DNA of 64,000 nt from Algoriphagus lutimaris (GCF_017051705.1 NZ_JAFIDJ010000001.1:1703786-1767785), one strand, 5' to 3'. Positions 18,450-28,316 are shown, counted from the first letter of the stretch. Notes: generated from the letters alone by a model not told the origin. Program-made: numbers and translations.

Positions 18450-20210
18450 TCAATTATTTAATCCCTGAATTAATTCCTTTGCGATTAATTGATATCCTGC
18501 CTCATTTGGATGTAAACCATCCGTAAACAGGGATTCATTCAGTTCTTCCTCTGCTGTCAATAATCCTTGACCAACTTCTATATAGGTCACATTCGCCAAA
18601 TCTGCCATTTGAGAAATTTTCAGATTAATGTGATTTACTTCCTCAATCATTCCTCTCCTTGGTAATATTCCTAACATTAACAGCTTACTATTCGGCTGTC
18701 TTTCTTTTATTTCTTGGATCAGATTCGCTAAACCATTCACAATCTCCTCCTCACTATTCAACCCAAGATTGTTGGTCCCAATCATTAAGATAATTTTCTC
18801 GGCATCAAATCCATCCAGTTCATCATGGTAAATTCTCCAAAGAACATTTTCTATTCTATCCCAGCCAAATCCAAAATTTCGGATACCTGCTGGATCTATG
18901 ATCTCTTTCCAGGAAGTTTGACCATTGACTGCCTTCGCCTTAGGCTCACCTCCCCAAAAATTCACAATGGAATTACCGAAAAGGAGAATTTCTGGATCTT
19001 GCTCTTGATTCATCCTCAAGATCTCCTGATGCCTCTCTTCCCATTTGTAAACTGCAATATCTCTACTTTGGCTCGTTGGAACCATGGTAGAAATAGGTCC
19101 TTTCTCTTCGCTCAAAATTTCCAAGATCAATTTTTCATAAGCATTCGCATACTCAATCATTCCAAAGTCATTTGGATGAATAATATCTACAAATGAGTCA
19201 AATCCTAGGCCCAGCTCTTCTTTTTCCAACAAGAAAATCCCTGTTATCCCCTCTTCCTTCAATGCCAAAAAAGCTTTTTTATATTGCTCATTGAGTCTTT
19301 TTACATGTTCGAAGTTTTTCATATTGCTCAATGCATCTGCATAGCCTACATGCTCGGTCAATATAATCGGTACATTGGGACGTTTGGATTTCAATTGATG
19401 GACCGCATCCAAGGTCAATTGATATACATTATGTTGATCCGGACTTAGATTAGGCAGGCAATCTAGAATATAAGCTTTGGCATCAATCTCGGTCAGAAGT
19501 TCAATGATTTCTGGCTCCATCCTACCATTCCCGGAAAAACCGAGGTTCAGTACAGGTCTTTCCAGCTTTCTCTCCAAAATATTTGTCCAGGCCATACCAG
19601 GTCTTGAAGCACAAGCCCCTTGACAGATGGAAGTTCCATAAGCCACGATGGGCTTTTCCCTTCTGACTGGTAAAGGTTCAAAAGTAGATTCTTGTCCCAC
19701 TCCTATTTCGAGTTCGGTTACCTCGTTGTAAAGAGGTAAAAACAACTGGTACTCGCGCCCATATTGCGCATACTTTGAACTGGTTTCATTGAGAATAAAA
19801 GTGTATTCTGATTCTTCTTTAATCGAATATTTCCCCCAAACCCTCAGCCATTCTCCATCATAAGATTTACTATACAAATCCAATCCACTAACTCCAGTTG
19901 CCGGCATATGTGGCATCGATACCCCTCTTGAAACCTTGTACCTGACAGCAATGGTATCCGAATTACTCCAAAAGCGGATAGAAAGTCCAGCTGATTGCTT
20001 CGAAAGATTCCAAACTGCCTCTCTTACTTCGCTCTCGGACCTTGCTGGTAGCCGATGATAAAGTGAAGGAACCTCCTCAACCCAGGCTTGGCCTGCTATA
20101 ACTGGAAATTCACTTTGTGCAGGGTTCCACCACTTTAATAAACTCTCCTGCTGTGAAATAGCTTGGAAGCTAAGGCAAAAAATAAAAATCAGTATACTTA
20201 ATTTTCTCAT
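18450..20210 (-). CDS. Secreted tandem SGNH/GDSL hydrolase (two catalytic domains)
   Basis: 586 residues from the ATG at 20210, which gives a proper signal peptide (MRKLSILIFIFCLSFQAISQ). After an N-terminal jelly-roll-like segment (about 25-185), SGNH domain 1 has nucleophile Ser194 in YGTSICQG, LGFSGNGRMEP (block II Gly/block III Asn area) and Asp342/His345 in VDIIHPND. Domain 2 has Ser414 in FGNSIVNFWGG, NFGFGWDRIENVLW, MIGTNN and DGLHP near the end, resembling the PAF-acetylhydrolase-like esterases. Two complete triads in one chain suggest removal of two ester groups from a carbohydrate. It is the last gene of the fucosidase/sulfatase block. Confidence 0.9.
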   Translation of the reverse strand: MRKLSILIFIFCLSFQAISQQESLLKWWNPAQSEFPVIAGQAWVEEVPSLYHRLPARSESEVREAVWNLSKQSAGLSIRFWSNSDTIAVRYKVSRGVSMPHMPATGVSGLDLYSKSYDGEWLRVWGKYSIKEESEYTFILNETSSKYAQYGREYQLFLPLYNEVTELEIGVGQESTFEPLPVRREKPIVAYGTSICQGACASRPGMAWTNILERKLERPVLNLGFSGNGRMEPEIIELLTEIDAKAYILDCLPNLSPDQHNVYQLTLDAVHQLKSKRPNVPIILTEHVGYADALSNMKNFEHVKRLNEQYKKAFLALKEEGITGIFLLEKEELGLGFDSFVDIIHPNDFGMIEYANAYEKLILEILSEEKGPISTMVPTSQSRDIAVYKWEERHQEILRMNQEQDPEILLFGNSIVNFWGGEPKAKAVNGQTSWKEIIDPAGIRNFGFGWDRIENVLWRIYHDELDGFDAEKIILMIGTNNLGLNSEEEIVNGLANLIQEIKERQPNSKLLMLGILPRRGMIEEVNHINLKISQMADLANVTYIEVGQGLLTAEEELNESLFTDGLHPNEAGYQLIAKELIQGLNN

Positions 20211-20339
20211 ATAAAATAGACCATATTTTTCCACGCTTAAAATGCGGATTTTTAAGTAGGCAACTATCCTTTTCAAAGGTTTTCAATGAATTTTATTTAA
20301 AGTTCTAAAAATAAATTGTAAACCTGAATGACTAAAAAT

Positions 20340-20371
20340 TAAAAAAGTCAGTGAAAAAATCTTCACTGACT
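20340..20371 (-). terminator. Terminator of the fucosidase gene
   Basis: AGTCAGTGAA (20346-20355) pairs perfectly over 10 bp with TTCACTGACT (20362-20371). On the minus strand it is followed by a T-run. It separates the fucosidase from the SGNH gene transcriptionally. Confidence 0.9.
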
Positions 20372-20398
20372 CCTATTCTATACTTTAATAAGAAATAT

Positions 20399-21838
20399 CT
20401 ATTCCACTTCATATTTTAATACCAAGGCAGGAACCTCCGCTAATTTCTTTTGCAAGCTTTTTGGGATGGAAACAACCGTTTTCCCATTTTCTGTTTTCCA
20501 CTTTAAGGAACCCTTTTCTCCCAAGACTTGGATTTTGCTTCCTTCTTTGGGAGCATTTACGGACCAAGAAATGTTTTCTCCTAGCTTCTCTCCTTCTTCC
20601 AAAGTCAACAAGGCATAAAGTTCTTTTTCCTTTCCTTGGGTGAAATAAACCTTTCCATCCTGAAATGATTCTATGGCTCTGGTATTGTAAATCCCTTTCC
20701 CATTCACCTCTAGCCAAGCACCGATTTCCTCTAGTCTTTCAACTTGCTCAGGCAAGAATAGGCCGTTCGCTGTTGGCCCCACACCCAGTAGGAGATTTCC
20801 TCCCTTAGCCACAATTTCAATCAACAAATGAATGACTTTTCTAGAAGGCTTGAATCGATCATTAGGTACATATCCCCAAGCGCCTCCAAGTGTGATACAG
20901 CTTTCCCAAGGATCTGGCGACATGGTAGCAGGAATTCCTTGTTCCGGAGTTCTATAATTTTCAAAAGGCCCATGCACCGTACGGTCCACAATCAAAATTC
21001 CTTCTTGATTTTTTCGGACCATCTCTGCCACTTTTGGCATATCGATTTCTTGGCTAAATTCTGGAATAGGAGCTCCCCAACTTAATACTTCTTCATTTAC
21101 TGTGGACTTCGGGCGAACCCATCCTCCGTCTAGCCATAGGATATCAATGTCCCCATAATTGGTGGTGATTTCATTGAGCTGGTTATGGGTAAATTGCACA
21201 AACTGGCTCCATCTCCAAGGATGTTTCCGGATATCGTAATTCACATTCCGGTCTGAAGTGGCTCTATAATCCCACCAAAAATATTGGGAATGCCAATCAG
21301 GCTTAGAAAAATAGGCTCCAATCATCATATCCTTGGCTCTAAAAGCATCGAACACATGTTTCGCCACATCTGATTTAGGATTGGAACCAAAAGGCCCATT
21401 GGTGATTTTGTAATCGGTGAATTGAGTATCAAACATATTGAAGCCATCATGGTGCTTGGTCGTAAACACCACATATTTCATACCTGCTTTGGCTGCTGCG
21501 TCAGCCCATTGTGAGGGATCAAAACCTATAGGATTAAACTCCTCTTTTAGGCCCCAATACCATTTTTTATAATCTTCATAACTCTGAGTCGTGTCTTTTC
21601 TGTTAATCCAATCTTCATTGACAATGCTCCAGGATTCTACAATCCCAGGTACCGCATAGATACCCCAGTGAATTAAAATACCGAATTTCTGATCTCTCCA
21701 ATGCTCCAACTTCTCCATTACTTTAGGATCTGTAGGATATTGATATTCGGAAGAGGTTGGATGTAATGTGTTTTGGGATTGTGCCCCGAAAGTGATCACC
21801 AAGGCAATCACTAATAGCCAAAATGATTTTTGGTTCAT
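20399..21838 (-). CDS. Secreted alpha-L-fucosidase (GH29)
   Basis: 479 residues with a signal peptide (to about residue 21, TFGAQSQ). GH29 landmarks: KFGILIHWGIYAVPG (His57), TTKHHDGFNMFD (His129-His130, substrate binding) and the catalytic nucleophile Asp237 in DIDILWLDGGW. A C-terminal beta-sandwich follows at about 370-479. It releases alpha-linked L-fucose with retention. With the neighbouring sulfatase and tandem esterase it would act on decorated fucose-containing glycans such as algal sulfated fucans; the substrate is inferred from context. Confidence 0.95.
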   Translation of the reverse strand: MNQKSFWLLVIALVITFGAQSQNTLHPTSSEYQYPTDPKVMEKLEHWRDQKFGILIHWGIYAVPGIVESWSIVNEDWINRKDTTQSYEDYKKWYWGLKEEFNPIGFDPSQWADAAAKAGMKYVVFTTKHHDGFNMFDTQFTDYKITNGPFGSNPKSDVAKHVFDAFRAKDMMIGAYFSKPDWHSQYFWWDYRATSDRNVNYDIRKHPWRWSQFVQFTHNQLNEITTNYGDIDILWLDGGWVRPKSTVNEEVLSWGAPIPEFSQEIDMPKVAEMVRKNQEGILIVDRTVHGPFENYRTPEQGIPATMSPDPWESCITLGGAWGYVPNDRFKPSRKVIHLLIEIVAKGGNLLLGVGPTANGLFLPEQVERLEEIGAWLEVNGKGIYNTRAIESFQDGKVYFTQGKEKELYALLTLEEGEKLGENISWSVNAPKEGSKIQVLGEKGSLKWKTENGKTVVSIPKSLQKKLAEVPALVLKYEVE

Positions 21839-21984
21839 AGGTTTAAAGGATAATCAAAAGAAAATAAATGGAAAAAATTACCAGTGGTTAAAGGTAAAAT
21901 GGAAAGTTAGGGAGAGCAAGAAGAATCAGCTTCAAGTTACTTTTAGCTTACTTCCAAACTGAATTAAAGATAATTCCAATCGCT

Positions 21985-23193
21985 TCAATTGTCTATCACA
22001 GCTGCAATTCCAATGGCATCTTCCCCTCCTCCACTATACAGTAAATACCATTTTCCGTCAATGTCTTGAAACAATTCTGGATCTCTCAATTGATTCACAT
22101 GATTTTCGGCTCCATTTTTTGAGGGCTTAACCGGTAAATTTACTCCTTCCCATTCTAATTCGGGACGAAGCATTTCTTCATGAGGAAGGGTAGTTTTCCA
22201 TTCCAACCAATTTCCTCTCAAATCCAAAGTAGTTCTAAAAATCCGCTCAGGGGCATCGCCTCTACTCGTGTACCAAACCTCTAGGGTATATCCATCCCTT
22301 CTCATCCTAGTAGTAAAATGCCTAGGAGTAGAAACATCTTTTCGAGTCGAGTCTATTGTTTTGATTACTTCCAAATTCATAAAGACAGGGTTTTTAGAAG
22401 TCTTCCCCTCTTCCCAAGCATCCTCGATTGGACTGTTTTTTGTTATCCAAGGTTTATCCTTGGAAGGTGATTTCCATATAACTCCGTGATTGGTAAATCC
22501 ATAAAGTTCACCACTGTATTCAAAAGTCTTCAAATAGGCATTTGCCAAAATTTGATTGACCATTCCATAGCCGGATTGTCCTTCTCCTACTCCTCCAATC
22601 ATTTCTTCATCCGAGATACTCCCATTAAAATTTAATCCATCATGAGAAATCCCTACAAAGGTTTTTTGTGATTCTGTAGAAAAATTACTACTTCCTTTTC
22701 CATTGGAGGGAGCATGTACAAATAAGATAAATTGCCGATTTACTGAATCTAACAAAACTTGGGGAGAAGCCACATGTCCTTGCAATTTGGCTCCATTTAC
22801 CCATTCCATTTTATCCTCTGAACCTAAATCCAAAACTCCATTGCCTGGAAAACAAGGATCTTCCTGATTGCCTGCATTAAAAAGTGTATAGGGCCCCAAA
22901 ATCGAACTTGACCATGCCATACGGATGTAATTCCCCTGATGATGGGAAAAATAAAGATAGTACTGAGCGGAAGGATCTGCACGTTGATCTTTTGTCAACC
23001 AATCAGGAATTCGAATCAAATTGGCTCCATTAATATTATTGGCATCCGAATCGGTAATCCCCTGACTTTCAAACCAGGCTTTATCGATGATGGGTTTTCC
23101 TTAATTCAGTCGAATCACTTGTGTATACATATCCTTTTCTTGCGCAAAAATTGAGGATAGGGATCCAAGCATGATTAGAAAAAGAAATCTCAT
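21985..23193 (-). pseudogene. Secreted beta-propeller glycosidase-like protein interrupted by an in-frame TAA
   Basis: The long part (open from 23100, first candidate start TTG at 23019, to 21985) encodes a five-bladed-propeller-like protein (NYIRMAWSSSILGPYTLF, GHVASPQVL, LRDPELFQDIDGKWYLLYSG) as in GH43/GH32/GH117-type folds. Reading upstream in the same frame gives a complete N-terminus from the ATG at 23193: a signal peptide MRFLFLIMLGSLSSIFAQ, then DMYTQVIRLN, a TAA at 23101-23103, and GKPIIDKAWFESQG leading into the long frame. One base change (GAA or CAA to TAA) explains this. A shorter product from the internal TTG would lack the signal peptide. The family name is uncertain. Confidence 0.8.
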
Positions 23194-23245
23194 AATCCTA
23201 CTTTTAAAACCCATCCTCAAAGCATTAAAAAAGACGTTCATTTTT

Positions 23246-25039
23246 CTATTCATCTAGTTTTTCAAAAACCAATAATCGAACCTCTATAAACTCTGGTCCA
23301 TTTATTTTCTTGGACTTTAAGGCAATTGAATGGACACCTTCATTCAAATGAATCACTCCAAGTTCGAGGGGTCTAAAGTCCTTTTCATACGACTCTTGTC
23401 TAGGATATCGATCGTATTCCACGGCTACAAATGGAGGGTCATGGGCTTTTAAAACAGGAGTTTCCAATTGATTTTCTCCCTGATGTAATGAAACAATAGA
23501 CCCCACAGCAGATTCCTTTGCGGCATAATAAATAGTTGCCTTGTATTTGCCGCTGGTTAAGACCTCAGCATCCCAAGTGATACTGTCCGACTCCGAAATC
23601 CAATTTGTAAAAAAAGAGGAATTTGGAAAACGATTGGATCGTTGGATAGATCCATGTGCTATACCGTCTCTCGCAGGTAAATGGGTAAAAGTACTTCCTG
23701 AATAGCCAATGGGAAATAACTCTCTCCTATTTCGATCCAACTCGCTCAATACGGTGTTCTTCCAATTTGCCTTTGCCTCAACAAAAAGAGAGAGTAAGGA
23801 ATCAGACGGATTTACTAAGGGTTCCAATTGCCCAGGGTCATTTTTCAAATCAAATAGCCGATCTTCTTTATCCAAGAGGAAGTCTTGATTTCTAACACTG
23901 ACCGAACCATTCCAATGCGAAAAAATAAATCGCTCCTCCCAATCTTGATCCTCTCCCATAAGCAGAGGTTTTAAACTGACCCCATCCAATTTCTTATTTT
24001 CCTGCATAGAAATTCCAGCCATATCAACTAAAGAAGGTAATAGGTCAATGGTAGCCGCCACTTGATGGATTTTCTTTGCCTGTAAATGATCTTTCCAAAA
24101 CACAATGAATGGGGAGCGTACGCCTCCTTCATCAGTATGGCCCTTAATCCCTTTCAATCCATCATTCCATCTCCAACCATTCGGGCCATTATCAGACATA
24201 TAAATCACAATGGTGTTTTCAAGCTTTCCTAAACTATCCAGGCGATCTAAAATTCTTCCTACATTCCAATCGATATTTTCGCATAGCGCCCAAGCAGCTC
24301 GTGTTTTATCTGGGCTCTCTGAATCTTGATACCTATGCGGAGGAATAGAATCATTTTTATAGCGATCCCACCACAGATCCGGTACCTGCATGGGACTATG
24401 GGGTGTATTAAGTGCCAACCATGCAAAGAAGGGTTGGTTGGATTCTTTTTCTATAAACTTTAATGTTTGATTGGTCAGGTCATCAATGATAAAGCCATCT
24501 CCTTGTACTACCTGTCCATTTCTTTCCAGCATGGGACTGAAATAGTTGCCCCAATGCCCGGAAGCAAAGCCATAATATTCCTCAAATCCACGATTGTTTG
24601 GATGATAGGGAGGTTGAGTCCCATTATGCCATTTCCCAAAAGCACCTGTTCTATAACCTTCAGATCGAAAAATCTCAGCAACCGTAGTTTCGTCTAAATC
24701 TAATCGCTCACCTCCCGAAGAGGTATCATATATTCCTCCTCTTGGATGATATCTCCCGGTTAATAATTCTGCTCTGGTTGGAGAACAAACGGGACTGACA
24801 TAAAAGCGGGTAAATTGAACTCCAGCTTCAGCCATCGCATCAATTCGAGGAGTATGTACTGAGGAGTTTCCATTCACACCTAAATCACCCCATCCCTGAT
24901 CATCAGAAATTATTAATAAAATGTTGGGAGGAGTTGGCGAGTTCTCTTCTTTCTTACAAGATGAAAATATCAAAAGAGGCACTCCAAGCAGGCAAAAGAC
25001 CCAGAAAAATAGGCTGAATTGATTTTTGAGATAGTTCAT
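23246..25039 (-). CDS. Sulfatase (family S1, Cys-type), lipoprotein
   Basis: 597 residues. The N-terminus is hydrophobic and ends FSSC-KKEE (Cys28), a Bacteroidota-style lipobox with acidic residues that can direct surface exposure. The sulfatase domain has metal ligands in ISDDQGWGD (Asp46-Asp47) and the formylglycine motif C85-S-P-T-R with LLTGRYHPRG following. About 130 extra C-terminal residues after 470 form a beta-rich domain (SGKYKATIYYAAKES) that may bind carbohydrate. Activity needs Cys85 oxidation by a maturation enzyme not encoded here. It is the first gene of the minus-strand catabolic block. Confidence 0.94.
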   Translation of the reverse strand: MNYLKNQFSLFFWVFCLLGVPLLIFSSCKKEENSPTPPNILLIISDDQGWGDLGVNGNSSVHTPRIDAMAEAGVQFTRFYVSPVCSPTRAELLTGRYHPRGGIYDTSSGGERLDLDETTVAEIFRSEGYRTGAFGKWHNGTQPPYHPNNRGFEEYYGFASGHWGNYFSPMLERNGQVVQGDGFIIDDLTNQTLKFIEKESNQPFFAWLALNTPHSPMQVPDLWWDRYKNDSIPPHRYQDSESPDKTRAAWALCENIDWNVGRILDRLDSLGKLENTIVIYMSDNGPNGWRWNDGLKGIKGHTDEGGVRSPFIVFWKDHLQAKKIHQVAATIDLLPSLVDMAGISMQENKKLDGVSLKPLLMGEDQDWEERFIFSHWNGSVSVRNQDFLLDKEDRLFDLKNDPGQLEPLVNPSDSLLSLFVEAKANWKNTVLSELDRNRRELFPIGYSGSTFTHLPARDGIAHGSIQRSNRFPNSSFFTNWISESDSITWDAEVLTSGKYKATIYYAAKESAVGSIVSLHQGENQLETPVLKAHDPPFVAVEYDRYPRQESYEKDFRPLELGVIHLNEGVHSIALKSKKINGPEFIEVRLLVFEKLDE

Positions 25040-25185
25040 TCAAAAAGAAAATTGGGTTTAAGTCAACATCATTCAATGTACAAATACTTTCTATTTTCTT
25101 ACATAAACTTCCTTATTCCCGCTAACATATCTTTTGTTTCTATAAAGCAATCAATTACTTATCTTGAAGATTAAACTAGTTAGTA

Positions 25186-25650
25186 ATGCCCCATTACAAT
25201 TTACGGATAAACGGCTTAGTCAGAGAAGTGGAAACCGATGCAGACACCCCCCTTCTATATGTTTTAAGGGATTATTTGGAACTCAATGGACCCAAATTTG
25301 GATGTGGTTTATCCCAATGCGGAGCCTGTATGGTATTAATTGATGGAGAAGCCTCCACCTCTTGCATGCGACCAATATCCTCTTTAGGTGACGCTGAAAT
25401 TATCACCTTGGAGGGTCTTCGGGACAAAAACGGAAATCTTCATCCTGTCCAGAAAGCCTTTGTCCAGGAGCAAGCTGCTCAATGCGGTTATTGTCTTAAT
25501 GGAATGGTGATGGCATCTGTTAGCCTATTGAATCAAAACCCAGCCCCCAATGAACAGGAAATCAGAGAGGGAATGCAGTTAAACTTATGTAGATGTAGCA
25601 CTCATTCCAGAATCATAAAAGCTATCAAATCTGCAGCAAAAACCCAATAA
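25186..25650 (+). CDS. (2Fe-2S) small subunit of a molybdenum hydroxylase (isoquinoline 1-oxidoreductase alpha-like)
   Basis: 154 residues. The plant-type [2Fe-2S] cluster ligands are Cys40, Cys45, Cys48 and Cys60 (FGCGLSQCGACMV ... SC), and the second cluster is held by Cys100, Cys103, Cys135 and Cys137 (QCGYC; CRCSTH). It passes electrons from the molybdopterin subunit encoded 8 bases downstream. There is no FAD subunit nearby, as in IorAB- and periplasmic aldehyde oxidase-type enzymes, so electrons probably go to a cytochrome. Confidence 0.92.
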   Translation: MPHYNLRINGLVREVETDADTPLLYVLRDYLELNGPKFGCGLSQCGACMVLIDGEASTSCMRPISSLGDAEIITLEGLRDKNGNLHPVQKAFVQEQAAQCGYCLNGMVMASVSLLNQNPAPNEQEIREGMQLNLCRCSTHSRIIKAIKSAAKTQ

Positions 25651-25658
25651 GGATCAGA

Positions 25659-27869
25659 ATGGAGCTACCTAAAACTACAAGAAGGAAATTTTTAAGAAAT
25701 ATTGGATTTATCAGCGTGGGCTTCCCTTTGCTGAGTTCTTGCTTTGAGGAACAAGAAAAAGCAATGGCCAAGCGGATCGATTACAATGGGGATTTACCCG
25801 GAAGTATGAGAAATGCCAGTTTGGTGAATGCTTGGCTGCAAGTATTGGAAGATGGAAGGGTGCTGATCTTTTCTGGAAAAGTTGAATTGGGCCAAGGAAT
25901 CCGAATGGCGATTTGTCAGGTAGCAGCAGAAGAACTGGATCTGGATTTGGACCAAGTGGAAGTCCATTTAGCAGAAACAGGAGTTACTCCAGACGAAGGG
26001 TATACTGCCGGAAGTGGGTCAGTACCCAACAGTGCCATGTCTGTCCGTTATGCCGCAGCGACAGCAAGAAAAAAGCTATTGGAACTTGCTAGTAGCCAAC
26101 TGAATGCACCAATAGAAAAACTTTCATTTTCACAAGGAAATGTAGGGTATCAAAACCAAAATTTAAATTTTGCTGAAATTCTTGGTGGGACTCAAATTGA
26201 AATGGAAGTAAGCAAACCAGTCCCAATAAAAGATAGCTCCTCTTACCAATACGTTGGGAAAGCCATCCACAGAAAGGATATTCCAAAAATGGTCATTGGG
26301 GAAGAAATCTATGTCCAAGACCTTCGATTTCCAGGGATGGTACATGCACGTGTGTTACGACCTGCCAGCTATCAATCCTTTTTAACATCCATTGACCTTG
26401 ATGGGCTATCGGCAGAAGTATCGGGAGTCTTAAAAACTGTGGTAAAAGGTAATTTTGTTGGTGTAATTACTGAACGGGAGTATCAAGCAGTCAAAGCAGA
26501 AAGGTACCTTAAAAACCATTCGGAATGGACCTCTGAGACAGCTTTCCCTGAGGAAGAAAATTTATACAACCATTTAAAGTCCATTGCTGAATCACCTGAG
26601 ACCATCCAAGACAAAGGGGATGTTAGCAAAGCGTTTGCAGAGAACAAGACCTATCAAGCAGAATATACCAAGCCCTATTTTCAACATGGGGCCATTGGTC
26701 CGGCTTGTGGTATCGCAATGTTCGATGGTGATATTTTACATATCTGGTCCCATAGTCAGGGAATATACCCCATGCGTAGTGCCATTGCCGCCATTTTGAA
26801 GATGGATCAATCAAAAATTCATGTGACAGGAATCCCTGGTGCCGGGTGTTTTGGACATAATTCGGCAGATGATGCAGCCGCAGATGCAGCCATTCTTGCC
26901 ATTGAATACCCTGGAAAGCATGTCCGGGTTCAGTGGTCTAGAACTGACGAACATACCTGGGAGCCCTATGGTACAGCAATGATCATGAAGATGGTAGCCA
27001 GTATGGACAATCAAGGGAAAATCACCGCATGGAAATCTGATGTGTGGACAGATACCCACAGTATGAGACCCAATCGGGATCCCGCAACCTTGTTAAATAC
27101 TAGATATCTGGAGGATCCAATCCCCCTAACTCAAAGAGGATATTTAGGAGGAGGTCATCGTAATGCCGATCCCTACTATGCTTTTCCTAAAATGCAGGTG
27201 AATGCCCATTTTTTTAATGGACCGCTGAGAGTATCTTCCTTGCGAAGCTTAGGCTCCTATGGGAATATATTCGCAATAGAATCCTTTATGGATGAACTTG
27301 CGGGGAAAGCCAATAAAAATCCTTTTGAGTTTAGGATCATTCATTTAAATGATGAAAGAGCCATCGCTGTAATCCAAAAACTACAGCAATTATGCGACTC
27401 TGCCAAGGTCAATACTGGAGAAGGAATAGGGATGGCTTTTTCCAGATATAAAAATAATACTGCTTATGCAGCTGTGGCAGCACATGTAAAAGTAGATCCA
27501 GCTGCAGGAATGCTCCAACTCAAAAAATTATGGGCAGTGGGAGACGTTGGCCAGATTATCAACCTAGATGGAATCACCAATCAATTTGAAGGTGGAATGA
27601 TCCAGGCCGCCAGTTGGACCTTAAAGGAACAGGTTAATTTTAAGGGAGATCAAATTACCAGTGAAGACTGGATGAGCTATCCAATTTTCCGATTTGATGA
27701 AATTCCAGAAGTGGAAGTGGTGATGATTGACCACCCTGAGTTACCAGCAGAGGGAGGAGGAGAAGTTTCCATGCCTCCCACCGGAGCGGCTATTGCCAAT
27801 GCAGTGTACCAAGCTTGTGGAATTCGAGTATACGATCTTCCTATCCGAATTGAGAAGATTTCCAACTGA
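25659..27869 (+). CDS. Molybdopterin-binding large subunit of a molybdenum hydroxylase (IorB-like), Tat-exported
   Basis: 736 residues of the xanthine dehydrogenase large-subunit family. The N-terminus carries a twin-arginine signal (TTRRKFLRNIGF) ending in LLSSC (Cys28), so it may be a Tat lipoprotein. Cofactor regions include KVELGQGIRMAICQVAAEEL, GSGSVPNSAMSV, GIPGAGCFGHNSADDAAADAA and the catalytic-Glu segment GGGEVSMPPTGAAIANAV. Family members hydroxylate N-heterocycles or oxidise aldehydes; the substrate is unknown. It forms a two-gene unit with the iron-sulfur subunit; the maturation chaperone often linked to such enzymes is absent here. Confidence 0.92.
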   Translation: MELPKTTRRKFLRNIGFISVGFPLLSSCFEEQEKAMAKRIDYNGDLPGSMRNASLVNAWLQVLEDGRVLIFSGKVELGQGIRMAICQVAAEELDLDLDQVEVHLAETGVTPDEGYTAGSGSVPNSAMSVRYAAATARKKLLELASSQLNAPIEKLSFSQGNVGYQNQNLNFAEILGGTQIEMEVSKPVPIKDSSSYQYVGKAIHRKDIPKMVIGEEIYVQDLRFPGMVHARVLRPASYQSFLTSIDLDGLSAEVSGVLKTVVKGNFVGVITEREYQAVKAERYLKNHSEWTSETAFPEEENLYNHLKSIAESPETIQDKGDVSKAFAENKTYQAEYTKPYFQHGAIGPACGIAMFDGDILHIWSHSQGIYPMRSAIAAILKMDQSKIHVTGIPGAGCFGHNSADDAAADAAILAIEYPGKHVRVQWSRTDEHTWEPYGTAMIMKMVASMDNQGKITAWKSDVWTDTHSMRPNRDPATLLNTRYLEDPIPLTQRGYLGGGHRNADPYYAFPKMQVNAHFFNGPLRVSSLRSLGSYGNIFAIESFMDELAGKANKNPFEFRIIHLNDERAIAVIQKLQQLCDSAKVNTGEGIGMAFSRYKNNTAYAAVAAHVKVDPAAGMLQLKKLWAVGDVGQIINLDGITNQFEGGMIQAASWTLKEQVNFKGDQITSEDWMSYPIFRFDEIPEVEVVMIDHPELPAEGGGEVSMPPTGAAIANAVYQACGIRVYDLPIRIEKISN

Positions 27870-27878
27870 TTTATATAT

Positions 27879-28316
27879 CTATTTCAGAATCCATAACCAA
27901 GCATCTCCGATTTCTTCATCCTGAACCACCTTGGAATACTCAAAGCCATGTTTTTCAAGAATCCGGGTAGATGCATTTTCCTCAGGGGCAGTTTTTGCAG
28001 TTAAGGATACAAGGGGATCCTCCTTTTGAGCGATTTCAATTAAACCTTTGCAAGCAAAACTGGCTATTCCTTGGCCTTCAAATTCCTTAAAAGTCCAATA
28101 AGCTAATTCTACTTGTCCGTCAAAGGGTTTACCCACAAATCCACAAGACCCCACCACTTTATTGTTTTTGATAATCAAGTATCCCACCCAAGGTGGATTA
28201 AACCCAATGGTAGGATAAAAATCTTGATACATTTTTACCAGATTTTTAGCATCGGGAGAATCAAAAATTGAATCCTCAGTATTTTCCTTTCCTGTTAATA
28301 ACCGTAATTCCATCAT
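27879..28316 (-). CDS. GNAT family N-acetyltransferase (RimJ/RimL-like)
   Basis: 145 residues. The acetyl-CoA loop region is LAYWTFKEFEGQGIASFACKGLIEIA (about 70-95; EGQGIA), followed by APEENASTRILEKHGFEYSKV, the N-ST-RILEKHGF signature of the RimJ/RimL group. Likely an acetyltransferase of protein N-termini or small amines; the substrate is not known. Convergent with the molybdenum hydroxylase gene with only 9 bases between stops and no visible terminator. Confidence 0.88.
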   Translation of the reverse strand: MMELRLLTGKENTEDSIFDSPDAKNLVKMYQDFYPTIGFNPPWVGYLIIKNNKVVGSCGFVGKPFDGQVELAYWTFKEFEGQGIASFACKGLIEIAQKEDPLVSLTAKTAPEENASTRILEKHGFEYSKVVQDEEIGDAWLWILK

